A stretch of 64,000 bases of DNA from Lachnospiraceae bacterium (GCA_015056815.1 SVFN01000005.1:1-64000), one strand, 5' to 3'; positions 1 to 8,612 are shown, numbered from the stretch's first letter. Program-made: numbers and translations. The notes: generated by a model from the letters alone, not told the origin.

Positions 1-4
1 TCCA

Positions 5-77
5 TGAGCCATCGGGGACTCGAACCCCGGACAACTTGATTAAAAGTCAAGTGCTCTACCACCTGAGCTAATGGCCC
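5..77 (-). tRNA. tRNA-Lys (TTT)
   Basis: On the minus strand the sequence folds as a full cloverleaf. The 7-bp acceptor stem is GGGCCAT with ATGGCTC. The anticodon loop CTTTTAA is closed by CTTGA/TCAAG, giving anticodon TTT. The T-arm GTTCGAA box is present. CCA is not encoded (the next bases read TGG). It is the last gene of the six-tRNA cluster. Confidence 0.97.
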
Positions 78-81
78 GTAA

Positions 82-153
82 CTGGGCTAACCAGATTCGA
101 ACTGGTGAATGCAGGAGTCAAAGTCCTGTGCCTTACCGCTTGGCGATAGCCCA
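82..153 (-). tRNA. tRNA-Gln (TTG)
   Basis: Minus-strand cloverleaf with acceptor TGGGCTA/TAGCCCA and anticodon loop CTTTGAC closed by CAGGA/TCCTG, so the anticodon is TTG. CCA is not encoded. The gatCAB operon at 9664-13000 suggests that this tRNA is charged by the Glu-tRNA(Gln) amidotransferase route; that is inference. Confidence 0.97.
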
Positions 154-170
154 ATATATATAAGAAGAAA

Positions 171-245
171 GGTGGATACAGGGACTCGAACCCTGGGCCT
201 CCAGAGCCACAATCTGGCGCGCTAACCAACTGCGCTATACCCACC
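171..245 (-). tRNA. tRNA-His (GTG)
   Basis: Minus-strand cloverleaf with an eight-pair acceptor stem (GGTGGGTA with TATCCACC). The extra pair is the G(-1):C73 typical of tRNA-His. The anticodon loop TTGTGGC is closed by CCAGA/TCTGG, anticodon GTG. CCA is not encoded. Confidence 0.97.
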
Positions 246-278
246 ATCTATATATTGGGAGTCCTATTGATCCCACAA

Positions 279-352
<74 letters not shown>

Positions 353-377
353 ACATATAAAGGATATTCCTTTATAA

Positions 378-448
378 AGCGGGTGATGGGAATCGAACCC
401 ACGTGTCCAGCTTGGAAGGCTGGTGTTCTACCATTGAACTACACCCGC
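378..448 (-). tRNA. tRNA-Gly (TCC)
   Basis: Minus-strand cloverleaf with acceptor GCGGGTG/CACCCGC and anticodon loop CTTCCAA closed by CCAGC/GCTGG, anticodon TCC. The D-loop is short (TTCAATGG), as usual for tRNA-Gly. CCA not encoded. Confidence 0.97.
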
Positions 449-463
449 ATAGTCTGTTATGAA

Positions 464-538
464 TCGGGGTGACAGGATTCGAACCTGCGACCTCCTGGTC
501 CCAAACCAGGCGCTCTAGCCAAGCTGAGCCACACCCCG
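464..538 (-). tRNA. tRNA-Pro (TGG)
   Basis: Minus-strand cloverleaf with acceptor CGGGGTG/CACCCCG and anticodon loop TTTGGGA closed by CCTGG/CCAGG, anticodon TGG. It is the first gene of the cluster, 32 bp downstream of the -10 box. Confidence 0.97.
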
Positions 539-570
539 CTTCGTCCCATCGCATTCATAACGCAAAAACT

Positions 571-599
571 ATTATAACCTCACATATAAAATCTGTCAA
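571..599 (-). promoter_or_regulatory. Sigma-A promoter of the tRNA cluster
   Basis: On the minus strand TTGACA (594-599) and TATAAT (571-576) are separated by exactly 17 bp. Both boxes match consensus, as expected for a strong stable-RNA promoter. It drives the Pro-Gly-Arg-His-Gln-Lys cluster and sits directly downstream of the phosphodiesterase gene. Confidence 0.92.
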
Positions 600-660
600 C
601 CGATTTTTTTGTTTTTTTTATTTTTCTTGCATTTTTGGACAAAACGATTGAAAAAGCTCC

Positions 661-1167
661 TTACATCCAAAAACTTTTTACCACTTTTTCCAAATACCGG
701 ATCTCAAAATGCGCTTCCCCGTTTTCATCCAGTTCCATGATCACATATGAGGGTCTGCGTCCCTCCTGTCTGGGGTAGGAGAGACTTCCGGGATTAACTA
801 CGATCAGATCCTTTTCCTTTTCCACGACCGGTCTGTGGATGTGCCCATACATCACGATATCAAAACCTCTTGCACGGGCTTCATCCTTGATCAGCTCATT
901 GTTGCTGGAAACATAATAATAATTTCCATGGGTAACGAGTACCTTGTATCTGCCGATCTCAATCTCTTCTTCTCTGGGAAGTGGAGAGAAAAAATCATTG
1001 TTGCCTGCCACCATAACAGACGGACACTCACAGGCTGCCGCGATCAGCTCCTCGCTGCCCTCGATATCACCACAGTGGATCACCATATCCAAAGGTTTTT
1101 CTTTTCGCAATACTTCCAGATAATTGGCATTCTGTCTGTGGGTATCACTCACGATCAATATTTTCAT
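661..1167 (-). CDS. YfcE/MJ0936-family metallophosphoesterase
   Basis: A 168-residue calcineurin-like phosphoesterase of the small YfcE/MJ0936 type, whose members hydrolyse phosphodiesters with divalent metals. All metal-ligand blocks are visible: SDTH (D8, H10), CGD (D34), GNND (N56), THG (H80) and GHIH (H109, H111). Length matches the family. It is the last gene of a minus-strand operon behind rdgB and an RNA methyltransferase, with a 94-bp gap to rdgB. Linkage of rdgB with this phosphoesterase is common in Clostridia. The natural substrate is unknown. I see no clear hairpin terminator after it, and the tRNA promoter follows within 62 bp. Confidence 0.92.
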   Translation of the reverse strand: MKILIVSDTHRQNANYLEVLRKEKPLDMVIHCGDIEGSEELIAAACECPSVMVAGNNDFFSPLPREEEIEIGRYKVLVTHGNYYYVSSNNELIKDEARARGFDIVMYGHIHRPVVEKEKDLIVVNPGSLSYPRQEGRRPSYVIMELDENGEAHFEIRYLEKVVKSFWM

Positions 1168-1261
1168 GTCCTACCTCATCCTGCATTCCGTAGAATGCAC
1201 TCTTACTTATCCGATATACTTCACACATACACACTGTTTTATCACACAGCCAGATCACAGG

Positions 1262-1873
1262 TTATTTTGCCATTCTCTGCGCGATCAATTCCTTCATCTG
1301 CTCCAGAGCCTTCCCTCTGTGGCTGATACGGTTCTTCTCCTGCGGGCTGATCTGCGCGGAAGTCATCCGGTACTGTGGAAGATAAAAGATCGGATCATAC
1401 CCGAAACCATTCTCTCCCGCGATCTCATAACCGATCCGTCCTTCCATGACCCCCTGCGTACGGAGTCTTTCTCCATCCGGCATAATCGCTGCCATGGCAC
1501 ACACAAAGCGTGCGGTTCTTTTCTCATCCTCCACGCCCTCCAGCCTCTTTATGAGCTCTGTATTCTTAACCGTGTAGGGTGTATCCTCGCCCATGAAACG
1601 CGCCGAATAGACTCCCGGTTCTTTGTTCAGATAATCGATCTCAAGTCCCGAATCGTCCGCCAGCACAATGGTGTCTTTTGCATCCTCACCCAAAAGATCT
1701 GCGATCCCTTCTGCCTTGATCATCGCATTCTCGGCAAACGTAGTGCCGTTTTCCTCAAAATCGGCTGTGATCCCCACATCCTTAAGCGAGATCACCTCGA
1801 TGTCCATATTTTCCATGATCGCGGAAACTTCTTTAAGTTTCCCTGCATTGGAAGTTGCCATTAACAGTTTCAT
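1262..1873 (-). CDS. rdgB: XTP/dITP diphosphatase (RdgB/HAM1 family)
   Basis: A 203-residue Ham1/RdgB nucleotide-sanitising enzyme. The family hydrolyses dITP, XTP and related non-canonical purine triphosphates to monophosphates, keeping deaminated bases out of nucleic acids. Visible hallmarks are the N-terminal TSNAGKLKE phosphate-binding motif, the DDSGL acidic motif (residues 73-77), GVYSARF, GFGYDPIF and the C-terminal SHRGKAL motif. Length is typical. It lies between the upstream RNA methyltransferase (92-bp gap) and the downstream phosphodiesterase, on the same strand and probably in one transcript from the promoter at 3224-3252. Confidence 0.96.
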   Translation of the reverse strand: MKLLMATSNAGKLKEVSAIMENMDIEVISLKDVGITADFEENGTTFAENAMIKAEGIADLLGEDAKDTIVLADDSGLEIDYLNKEPGVYSARFMGEDTPYTVKNTELIKRLEGVEDEKRTARFVCAMAAIMPDGERLRTQGVMEGRIGYEIAGENGFGYDPIFYLPQYRMTSAQISPQEKNRISHRGKALEQMKELIAQRMAK

Positions 1874-1965
1874 TTTCTTCTCCTCTGATACCGTATATTC
1901 TGTCTGTCAGATCCACGGTCTTTGTGAACGGGATCCGGCATATAACATTTCCTTATATTCCCGGT

Positions 1966-3111
1966 TTATCCTCTTTTTGGCGGTTTCGGTCCCATGAACT
2001 GATAAAAATAAGTCTTCATCATACCATTGTAGATCTTACGGTTCTTATCCGCTTTGCGTCCGATCGCTTTCTGTGCATCTTCATAGGAAGTGATCAGGTA
2101 CATGCTCCAGGTATCCAGTTCTTTAAAACGTTCCCCGATCTCCCGGTAAAGTCCTGACAGCTTTTCCTTTTCTTCCAGCCTCTCACCGTATGGAGGATTG
2201 GTAATGATAAAACCGTATTTGCCGCTGTGGGAAAACTCCGCCACCGGCCGGCGCTGGAAATGGATCATATGATCGACCCCTGCCAGTCTGGCATTCTCCC
2301 TGGCGATCTTTACCATTTCATCATCGATATCGTATCCCTGAATATCTGTCTTCACTGTAAAATCCGCCAGATCATTTGCTTCATCAATGGCCTCGTACCA
2401 GTTTTTCTTTGCCACGATATGTGGCCAGTCTTCTGCCGTAAAGCTCCGGTTCATACCCGGTGCCGCATTGGCCGCCATCAGAGCCGCCTCGATCGGGATC
2501 GTACCGCTTCCACAGAAAGGATCTGCCAGAATACGGCCGCCGTTCCACGGCGTCAGCAGAATAAGCGCTGCCGCCAGATTCTCGGCGATCGGTGCTTTCG
2601 CCGTCAACTTACGGTATCCTCTCTTATGAAGGGAATCACCTGTAGTATCAAGACCCACTGTCACTTCATCTTTGTGGATAAAGACACGAAGCGGATAGGA
2701 ATTCCCTGTCTCCGGAAACCACTTCACTTCATAGGTCTCCTTCAGTCGCTCCACCATGGCTTTTTTCATGATGGACTGGATATCCGACGGACTGAACAGC
2801 CTGCTTCGCACGCTCGCTGCTTTTGCCACCCAGAACCTGCCGTCTTTTTCTATGTATTCTTCCCAGGGAAGCTTCTTGGTTCCCTCAAACAATTCTTCAA
2901 AGCTCTCTGCATGAAACGAACCGATCCTGATCAGGACGCGTTCGGCGCTTCGCAGAAAAATATTGGCGCGGCACACCGCTTCCTCATCACCGTCAAACGT
3001 CACTCTGCCGTCTTCAACCTTCGTTACATCATAGCCAAGATCTGTAATTTCTCTTTTTAACACTGCCTCGCATCCAAAATGACAGGGCACGATCAATTCA
3101 TATCTTCTCAT
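1966..3111 (-). CDS. THUMP-domain class I SAM-dependent RNA methyltransferase (RlmL/YpsC-like)
   Basis: A 381-residue enzyme with an N-terminal ferredoxin-like/THUMP RNA-binding region (about residues 5-155) followed by a Rossmann methyltransferase domain. The SAM site DPFCGSGT is followed by IPIEAA, and the catalytic NPPYGER motif is typical of N2-guanine methyltransferases of the RlmK/L N-terminal family (YpsC in Bacillus). The likely product is a 23S rRNA m2G; the exact site cannot be read from the sequence. I start at the ATG before RRYELIV, because the in-frame ATG five codons upstream adds residues that do not look like family. It is the first gene of the rdgB operon. Confidence 0.9.
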   Translation of the reverse strand: MRRYELIVPCHFGCEAVLKREITDLGYDVTKVEDGRVTFDGDEEAVCRANIFLRSAERVLIRIGSFHAESFEELFEGTKKLPWEEYIEKDGRFWVAKAASVRSRLFSPSDIQSIMKKAMVERLKETYEVKWFPETGNSYPLRVFIHKDEVTVGLDTTGDSLHKRGYRKLTAKAPIAENLAAALILLTPWNGGRILADPFCGSGTIPIEAALMAANAAPGMNRSFTAEDWPHIVAKKNWYEAIDEANDLADFTVKTDIQGYDIDDEMVKIARENARLAGVDHMIHFQRRPVAEFSHSGKYGFIITNPPYGERLEEKEKLSGLYREIGERFKELDTWSMYLITSYEDAQKAIGRKADKNRKIYNGMMKTYFYQFMGPKPPKRG

Positions 3112-3223
3112 TTTCACCTTCTGCAACTGTTCCCGGATTTATTCCAAAGCACAGTCTTCTCATCACAACTTTCCATTCCGCAAGACAACATCCTGCATTC
3201 CGGTTCCTGACCATTACTTATTG

Positions 3224-3252
3224 ATTATATGGATTTTTCTGTTTCCTGTCAA
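3224..3252 (-). promoter_or_regulatory. Sigma-A promoter of the methyltransferase-rdgB-phosphodiesterase operon
   Basis: On the minus strand TTGACA (3247-3252) and TATAAT (3224-3229) lie 17 bp apart, a full consensus match. The start codon of the methyltransferase is about 110 bp downstream. Confidence 0.88.
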
Positions 3253-3321
3253 TCAATAGAAGAAAAACTATTTCACCATCGATTTCACCGTTTATCATAG
3301 CCTGTACTTTCATCTGTCACT

Positions 3322-3349
3322 AAAAAGAGGACGCCGTCAGCGCCCTCTC
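3322..3349 (-). terminator. Rho-independent terminator of the 45-residue protein gene
   Basis: On the minus strand the stem GAGGGCGC / GCGTCCTC (one mismatch) is followed by TTTTT. It starts 11 bp after the stop codon of the small gene at 3360-3497. Confidence 0.85.
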
Positions 3350-3359
3350 CTTAACGATC

Positions 3360-3497
3360 TTATTTACAGTTTTTTGCGTCCTCACTTTTTGAAGAATCCA
3401 TACACTGCTTAGAACTGCAGTTCTTCTGCTGATCCCTCTGTGTGTTCTTTGCCTGCTCCTTACGGTTCTGCTTATCACTATAGTCGTTTTTAGCCAT
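3360..3497 (-). CDS. Small hydrophilic Cys-containing protein, 45 residues
   Basis: This short gene begins MAKNDYSDKQNRKEQAKN and ends DSSKSEDAKNCK. It is supported by a strong ribosome site (AAGGAGG, 8 bases before ATG) and by a terminator directly after the stop. The product is highly charged, rich in Lys, Gln, Asn, Asp and Ser, has three cysteines in its second half (residues 27, 32 and 44), and lacks a signal peptide or membrane segment. Composition resembles small clostridial proteins annotated as hypothetical or spore-associated, but I do not recognise a family. It appears to be its own transcription unit between the operons at 3111 and 3746. Confidence 0.72.
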   Translation of the reverse strand: MAKNDYSDKQNRKEQAKNTQRDQQKNCSSKQCMDSSKSEDAKNCK

Positions 3498-3675
3498 TTT
3501 GCATACCTCCTTGTGATCTTTATTACGACTTTAGTATGAGTTTTTCACAAAATTATTATACATAAATTATATGATATTTTACTTGAAATAAATGGAAGAA
3601 TGAAATATAATTTAATCATCGGTAGTAATCCCCATAATCAGCTGCCGAGAAAAAGTATGTATTATCTATACTCCG

Positions 3676-3706
3676 AAAAAGGCTATCACCCCTGATAGCC
3701 TTTTTT
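3676..3706. terminator. Bidirectional terminator downstream of the DUF1700 gene
   Basis: A perfect stem GGCTATCA / TGATAGCC with a six-base loop, flanked by AAAAA and TTTTTT, so it can stop transcription on both strands. It lies 40 bp after the stop of the minus-strand gene at 3746-4174. Confidence 0.9.
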
Positions 3707-3745
3707 CCTGTCTGTTTTTTCTATAAAATTCTATTCTCCGGCCGC

Positions 3746-4174
3746 TTACCGGCCTTTCAATTTCCGGTATACGAACATTACAGCACTCCCCACTAAGATC
3801 ACAGGCAAAAGTGCGATCAGGATCTTAAACACCACTGCAAGGATCACCACCAACCCTAAAATAACAAGCACCAGCACCAGCCACAGGGGCACCATCCGGT
3901 TGCCGACACGTATCCTTTTGCCCTTCTGTTCATAATACGTTTCCGTATCCTCATAGGCTTCCTGAATATATTCCGGCTGTTCCGTCTGTGCGATACTTCT
4001 TGCCAGAAGTCTCGGACTGCCAAGAGCCTGCAGTACTTCTGTCTCGCTTCGCCCCTTCTTGATCTCTGTATCTATATAATCCTGATAGTATACCATAATG
4101 TCATCCAACTCCCTCTCGGAAATCTTTCCTTTCAAGGAAGCATTAAGCTGTCTGACAAATTCATATTTATCCAT
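3746..4174 (-). CDS. DUF1700 / HAAS-type membrane protein
   Basis: A 142-residue protein. The N-terminal half (about 1-65) has the helical DUF1700/HAAS pattern: MDKYEF start, a helix ending in YYxDY, and LGSPRLLA. This fold usually partners with PadR regulators. Around residues 95-137 there are two hydrophobic segments ending in a basic tail (YRKLKGR), so it is likely anchored in the membrane. No PadR gene is adjacent, which is less common for this family. It follows the 128-residue unknown gene and cls on the same strand; function is unknown. Confidence 0.8.
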   Translation of the reverse strand: MDKYEFVRQLNASLKGKISERELDDIMVYYQDYIDTEIKKGRSETEVLQALGSPRLLARSIAQTEQPEYIQEAYEDTETYYEQKGKRIRVGNRMVPLWLVLVLVILGLVVILAVVFKILIALLPVILVGSAVMFVYRKLKGR

Positions 4175-4305
4175 ATTTTTCTCCTGTTTCCGGTTTTACC
4201 GCTTCTTCTGTCTTTTGTCCTGATCTCTCATGCTCTCTTTGCATGCACTGTCATAACCGGCATTCATTTTACAGCCACTTCGTTGTCACCATATGGCCGC
4301 TTCCC

Positions 4306-4692
4306 TCAGATCCGGTCCATTCCAAATCCTCTGTCAAAACGCTCCTTATATTTCTCCGGTTCTCTCTTAAGTCCTGCCATCGTCAGAAACGCCCGAAGAA
4401 CCATATCTTCCTTATTGCAAAAGGCTGTATTTTTCCCTGTATCATGAGTCAGATTAAACGAGTCCATCTCCTGCACAAAAAGATCCAAAAGCGTATATCC
4501 CGCTACTTTCATCTTTCCCTGTATGGTATGGTGTTGTGCATAATAGACAAACTCTTCGTACAACTCCTCATCTCCCAGAAACTCCTGCCACAGCAAATCG
4601 CGCATGGATTCCTTCTCGCCCGCACATTCACAAAGCTGCTCCAGAACAGCATATGCTTTGATCCTGCTGGCATCATAGATCACTCCTGCCAT
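4306..4692 (-). CDS. Uncharacterised 128-residue cytoplasmic protein
   Basis: The product begins MAGVIYDASRIKAYAVLEQL and is mostly helical and acidic in the middle (EEFVYYAQH), with a basic C-terminal third ending FGMDRI. No signal peptide, membrane segment or known catalytic motif is visible. A GAGGG ribosome site precedes the ATG. It lies between cls and the DUF1700 gene, all on the minus strand. I do not recognise a family; similar short proteins are seen in Lachnospiraceae next to housekeeping genes. Confidence 0.7.
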   Translation of the reverse strand: MAGVIYDASRIKAYAVLEQLCECAGEKESMRDLLWQEFLGDEELYEEFVYYAQHHTIQGKMKVAGYTLLDLFVQEMDSFNLTHDTGKNTAFCNKEDMVLRAFLTMAGLKREPEKYKERFDRGFGMDRI

Positions 4693-4811
4693 ATACTTTT
4701 CCCTCTTATTTCCGCTTTAAACTGTTTATTCCTGCATTTAGCCTATCATAGCATCTTTCAGGATTGCTTACAACAAAGCATTCCTAAAATAATGTAAAAA
4801 AAACATAAATC

Positions 4812-6380
4812 CTACATCAGTGAGCCAAAGATCCGGAATATCTTCCCGGCTGTTCTCTGCCAGAGTGGTATCTGTCTGTAATACTGTTCGGTAACCGTAA
4901 TGCACTTTCCGAGAGTGTGTGCAAAGTCAGCCTCGATCTGTGAAACCACCGGGTGGTCATAGAGAAACACCGCCGCCTCAAAATGTTCAAACAGGCTTCT
5001 GAAATCCAGATTGATCGAGCCGACCACCGCTCTGTCATCATCCGACACAAAAGACTTCGCATGGATAAATCCCGGTTCGTATTCATAGATCTTCACACCC
5101 GCCTGCAAAAGACTTTCGTAATGGGAGCGTGCGATCATAAAGGGAATTTTTTTGTCCGGGATATGCGGCAGGATCAGCTTGACATCCACGCCTCTCTTTG
5201 CCGCAAAGCGCAGAGCATTTTCCATTTCATAATCCAGGATCAGATACGGTGTCGTGATATGCACATAGCGCTTTGCCTTGGAAATAATATTCAGATAGAC
5301 ACCCTCCGCCACATACTCATCATTGATGGCATCATCATTGTAGGGGATCACATAACCGGAAGTATTCCGTGCTTTAATACTGTTCGCCAGATATTTTCCG
5401 TATGACTCCTTCTCTCCGGAAGAGACATTCCACATCTGCAAAAACATCATCGTAAAGCTCTTGACCGCTGCCCCGTCCAGTCGGATCGCTGTATCCTTCC
5501 AGTGTCCGAACAGTTCGATCTCGTTGATATACTCGTCTGCCAGATTCACACCACCCGTATAAGCCGTTTTCCCATCGATCACCAGGATCTTACGATGATC
5601 CCTGCTGTTTTGATGACTCGACAGAAGCGGGATCACTCTGGAAAACACTCTGGCTCTGATCCCTTTTTCCTGTAACCGGTCCGCATAGCGGTAAGGAAGT
5701 TTGAACAACGAGCACATACCGTCATACATGACTCTGACCTCCACTCCCTGCTTCGCCTTTTGCTCCAGTATCTCCAGAATGCTGTCCCACATTCTGCCAT
5801 TGTCGATAATAAAATATTCCAGAAAAATAAATTTTTCCGCCCGTTTCAACTGTTGCAGCACATCCAGGAAAAACTGTTCTCCTTCCGGGAAATAGTGTAC
5901 ATCTGTGTCCCGATAGGTCGGCATGTGATCATAGTCCAGCAGATAATGCGACAGATCCCTCACAGGACTGTTTTCCTTCTCCAGCGTTTCCAGAACTTCT
6001 CTGTCCGGGCGCAGATATTTCTCTGTATCTTTTTTCAATTTCTTTAATCGCTCTTTCATCTGATGGGTACCGGGATTTGTCTTGACAAAGAGATAGCTCG
6101 CGACGCCAAAGATCGGGAACGCGCAAAGTGGGATCATCCATGCCAGTTTAAATGCAGGATTTTCATCTGAATTGATAATGTAAACCACTAATATGACGGA
6201 CAGTGCCGTACAGCCCGCCAGAAACCCCTGCCAGTACCTTCCCATCCACCGGAATGTCGCAAACAGTAAGATGATCTGTAAAAGCAGCAAAAGAATGCTG
6301 ATCATGGCCCGGCTGAAGATCAGTTTCAGAAACAGATCTTTTCCGGTTCTTCTTACCCGCCCGTTTCGTTTTTCATTCAC
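4812..6380 (-). CDS. cls: Cardiolipin synthase (phospholipase D family)
   Basis: A 522-residue membrane enzyme that condenses phosphatidylglycerol molecules to cardiolipin. The N-terminus has three hydrophobic segments (about residues 15-100). Two PLD active-site motifs follow: HRKILVID with a Gly-Gly-Val-Asn follow-up, and HAKSFVSDD followed by GSINLDFRS. Start choice: an upstream in-frame ATG exists at 6449, but the GTG at 6378-6380 has GGGAGG eight bases before it and gives a product of normal bacterial Cls length, so I prefer it. It is the first gene of a probable three-gene minus-strand unit and diverges from the MerR gene. Confidence 0.95.
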   Translation of the reverse strand: MNEKRNGRVRRTGKDLFLKLIFSRAMISILLLLLQIILLFATFRWMGRYWQGFLAGCTALSVILVVYIINSDENPAFKLAWMIPLCAFPIFGVASYLFVKTNPGTHQMKERLKKLKKDTEKYLRPDREVLETLEKENSPVRDLSHYLLDYDHMPTYRDTDVHYFPEGEQFFLDVLQQLKRAEKFIFLEYFIIDNGRMWDSILEILEQKAKQGVEVRVMYDGMCSLFKLPYRYADRLQEKGIRARVFSRVIPLLSSHQNSRDHRKILVIDGKTAYTGGVNLADEYINEIELFGHWKDTAIRLDGAAVKSFTMMFLQMWNVSSGEKESYGKYLANSIKARNTSGYVIPYNDDAINDEYVAEGVYLNIISKAKRYVHITTPYLILDYEMENALRFAAKRGVDVKLILPHIPDKKIPFMIARSHYESLLQAGVKIYEYEPGFIHAKSFVSDDDRAVVGSINLDFRSLFEHFEAAVFLYDHPVVSQIEADFAHTLGKCITVTEQYYRQIPLWQRTAGKIFRIFGSLM

Positions 6381-6623
6381 TATACGCACCTCCCGTTCCT
6401 TCATTTTCTGTTCGAAGAGTATTCTAACACTCTTTTTCATTTTTTGCAAAATCAGGCAAATTATGATAAACTACCAGTATATATATGCTTATGATCTGTT
6501 TTTGCGCCTCGTACTGCGTTGCGAAGCTGTATAAAACTGTCTGAAGCAGCCAGTTTCAATCATCGGGAATACGCCTTGCGGATCTGTTATTCCCACATCC
6601 ATATGGGTTTTCGGGGGTATGAC

Positions 6624-7517
6624 ATGAAAGATTATTTATCCATAGGAAAAGTAGCGAAAAGAAAAGGTGTCAGCATCAAATCTCTTCGGTATTACGATGA
6701 GATCGGCATTCTGAAACCCGCCTATGTCAATCAAGCGACAAATTACCGCTATTACAAAGAAGAGCAGCTCTTTCTCATCGATGCGATCACTCTGTGTATC
6801 GAACTGGGCATCCCTCTTAAGAATCTGCCCGGCTATCGGGCAGAAGACGGAAGCTGGGACTTTCAGCGACTGCTTTTTGACGGAAAAGCACTTGCAGAAG
6901 AAAAGATCCGTTCCATGCGAAACAGCATTGATGCGCTCCAGACAACACTGCGGCGGATCGAGGCCGGAGAACTTGATCCGAACTTCGTACCCGAAGCACC
7001 CAAAGTGAAAGCTCCTGATCCTGCAGACAGTACGGATCCGGTTCCGGCATCCCCGCATTCTGCTCTTTCCTGCGGGACTTCTGCATTACCGGAAGGAGTT
7101 GCAAAAGAGTCTCTGGAACACCGCAGGCTCCTCTTGGTCCCGTTCGATATCGCCACCAGCATAGAGCATTACAATCACAAACTGTTAGAACTCTTTGTGG
7201 GCGCCAATAAAATCGGATTGGAAACCACATATCCTGCCGGATTGTATTATGAGCAAAAAAGCGGTGTATTATCCCGCTATGTGTTTGTCTATCTGGCCAA
7301 AAGCTCCTTTTCGTTTGAAGGCAACGATACCTTTCTGGTAAGAGATCTTCCGGCCGGAGATTTCCTTTGCAGCAAAAATTCTGTCCATCGGATCGAGGAC
7401 GCAAAAGAGATCTTTGGAGACTGCTTTGACAGTTTGGGCGATCACATTCTTCTTGAGCAGGCTGTGACAGATCAGGCTTCCAGAAACACTTTGTTTGAAA
7501 TACAGTTCCCATTATAA
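6624..7517 (+). CDS. MerR-family transcriptional regulator with effector-binding-like C-terminus
   Basis: A 297-residue protein. The N-terminal winged helix is typical MerR: YLSIGKVAKRKGVSIKSLRY then YDEIGILKP (residues 3-33), followed by the dimerisation helix around 80-115. A Pro/Ala/Ser-rich linker (about 125-160) leads to a C-terminal domain (about 170-297) that resembles GyrI-like/BmrR-type ligand-binding modules. I start at the ATG at 6624, preceded by GGGGGT, because the upstream extension lacks regulator-like sequence. It is followed 21 bp later by the SGNH hydrolase gene, suggesting co-transcription. The effector is unknown. Confidence 0.9.
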   Translation: MKDYLSIGKVAKRKGVSIKSLRYYDEIGILKPAYVNQATNYRYYKEEQLFLIDAITLCIELGIPLKNLPGYRAEDGSWDFQRLLFDGKALAEEKIRSMRNSIDALQTTLRRIEAGELDPNFVPEAPKVKAPDPADSTDPVPASPHSALSCGTSALPEGVAKESLEHRRLLLVPFDIATSIEHYNHKLLELFVGANKIGLETTYPAGLYYEQKSGVLSRYVFVYLAKSSFSFEGNDTFLVRDLPAGDFLCSKNSVHRIEDAKEIFGDCFDSLGDHILLEQAVTDQASRNTLFEIQFPL

Positions 7518-7538
7518 AATACTATCCGCGAGGTCATT

Positions 7539-8252
7539 ATGAAACGTTTAAAACAACTGCTTGGATTATTTATATTTTTATCCGCTTTCTTACTGTTGGC
7601 TCTTATATTCATTATTTACCGCGACGGTTATTTTAACACTCTTTACCGCAAGGTACATTCCGTACCTTATTCTTACCGTACCAATGCGCAGTATACCCAG
7701 CGCGAGACCATGTTTGAAATGTCTCCCGTCCAAAAGGCTGACATCATCTTTGTCGGAGATTCTATTACCGCCCGTGCGGAATGGCAGGAATATTATCCGG
7801 ATCAGGTTGTCTTAAACCGCGGGATCGACAGCGACGTCACAGAGGGCGTCTATAACAGATTGGATACGATCATCGACAAAGCACCGGACGAGCTCTATCT
7901 GATGATCGGCATCAATGATATCCGTCAGGGGATCGATAAAGCGATCACTTTACAGTTTTACGCTCAGATCTTAGACCGCCTGCAAAAAGAACTGCCGGAC
8001 TGTACGATTTATGTCCAGAGCATCCTGCCTGTAAACAGCTCCACCGGGATCGACAACAAGGATGTGGAGGCCCTGAATGCTTCTATTCATTCCCTGGCCA
8101 ATGAGCGTTCCTTAACCTATATCGATGTCTATTCCCGCCTGATCGATGCAGACCATGATCTTCCCGCAGACTATTCCGTCGATGGCGTGCACATGACCGG
8201 TGCCGGTTATCAGATCTGGCTGGATACGCTAAAGACACATCCAAATCCCTGA
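7539..8252 (+). CDS. Membrane-anchored SGNH/GDSL hydrolase
   Basis: A 237-residue esterase/acetylhydrolase-type enzyme. The N-terminus (about residues 8-28) is a single hydrophobic segment acting as signal anchor, so the catalytic domain is outside. The four SGNH blocks are present: FVGDSIT (nucleophile Ser), NRGI (Gly), IGINDIR (Asn) and DGVHMT (catalytic Asp/His). Extracellular SGNH enzymes often remove acetyl groups from cell-wall or surface glycans; that substrate is inference here. It is encoded directly after the MerR gene, probably in the same transcript. Confidence 0.92.
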   Translation: MKRLKQLLGLFIFLSAFLLLALIFIIYRDGYFNTLYRKVHSVPYSYRTNAQYTQRETMFEMSPVQKADIIFVGDSITARAEWQEYYPDQVVLNRGIDSDVTEGVYNRLDTIIDKAPDELYLMIGINDIRQGIDKAITLQFYAQILDRLQKELPDCTIYVQSILPVNSSTGIDNKDVEALNASIHSLANERSLTYIDVYSRLIDADHDLPADYSVDGVHMTGAGYQIWLDTLKTHPNP

Positions 8253-8309
8253 TCCTCTGTTCCATATTTCCAGACTTTTAGGCTAAAACGGGAAATAATT
8301 TAGCACAAC

Positions 8310-8340
8310 AAAAAAACGGGAATCCATAATAGATTCCCGT
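8310..8340 (-). terminator. Terminator of tRNA-Arg(ACG)
   Basis: On the minus strand ACGGGAATC and GATTCCCGT form a stem followed by a run of seven T residues. It starts 9 bp after the 3' end of tRNA-Arg. Confidence 0.9.
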
Positions 8341-8348
8341 CTAATCAG

Positions 8349-8422
8349 CGTGCGCTAGAGGATTCGAACCCCCGACCTTTTGGTCCGTAGCCAAACGCTC
8401 TATCCAGCTGAGCTAAGCGCAC
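8349..8422 (-). tRNA. tRNA-Arg (ACG)
   Basis: Minus-strand cloverleaf with acceptor GTGCGCT/AGCGCAC. The anticodon loop CTACGGA is closed by TTTGG/CCAAA, so the anticodon is ACG (wobble A presumably deaminated to inosine). CCA is not encoded. It is a single-gene unit with its own promoter and terminator. Confidence 0.97.
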
Positions 8423-8443
8423 ATATCACTCGCAACAAATGAT

Positions 8444-8472
8444 ATTATAGGGTAATCCCTTTTATTTGTCAA
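8444..8472 (-). promoter_or_regulatory. Sigma-A promoter of tRNA-Arg(ACG)
   Basis: On the minus strand TTGACA (8467-8472) and TATAAT (8444-8449) are 17 bp apart, both perfect matches, 22 bp upstream of the tRNA. Confidence 0.92.
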
Positions 8473-8578
8473 GGGGATAAAAAAAGTTTTTTACAAAAAT
8501 CTTGTAAAAAGTCCAAAACTCCCTGCCGGTTCCCAATCCACTCATTGCTCTTTTAGAAACTCTCCGTTCGAAATATCT

Positions 8579-8612
8579 CAAAACACCTGCTGCCTGCAAG
8601 AGACAGCAGGTA
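8579..8612 (-). terminator. Terminator of the membrane-protein gene at 8644
   Basis: On the minus strand ACCTGCTG and CAGCAGGT pair around a 12-base loop and are followed by GTTTTGAG. The T run is short, so termination may be partial. Confidence 0.65.
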
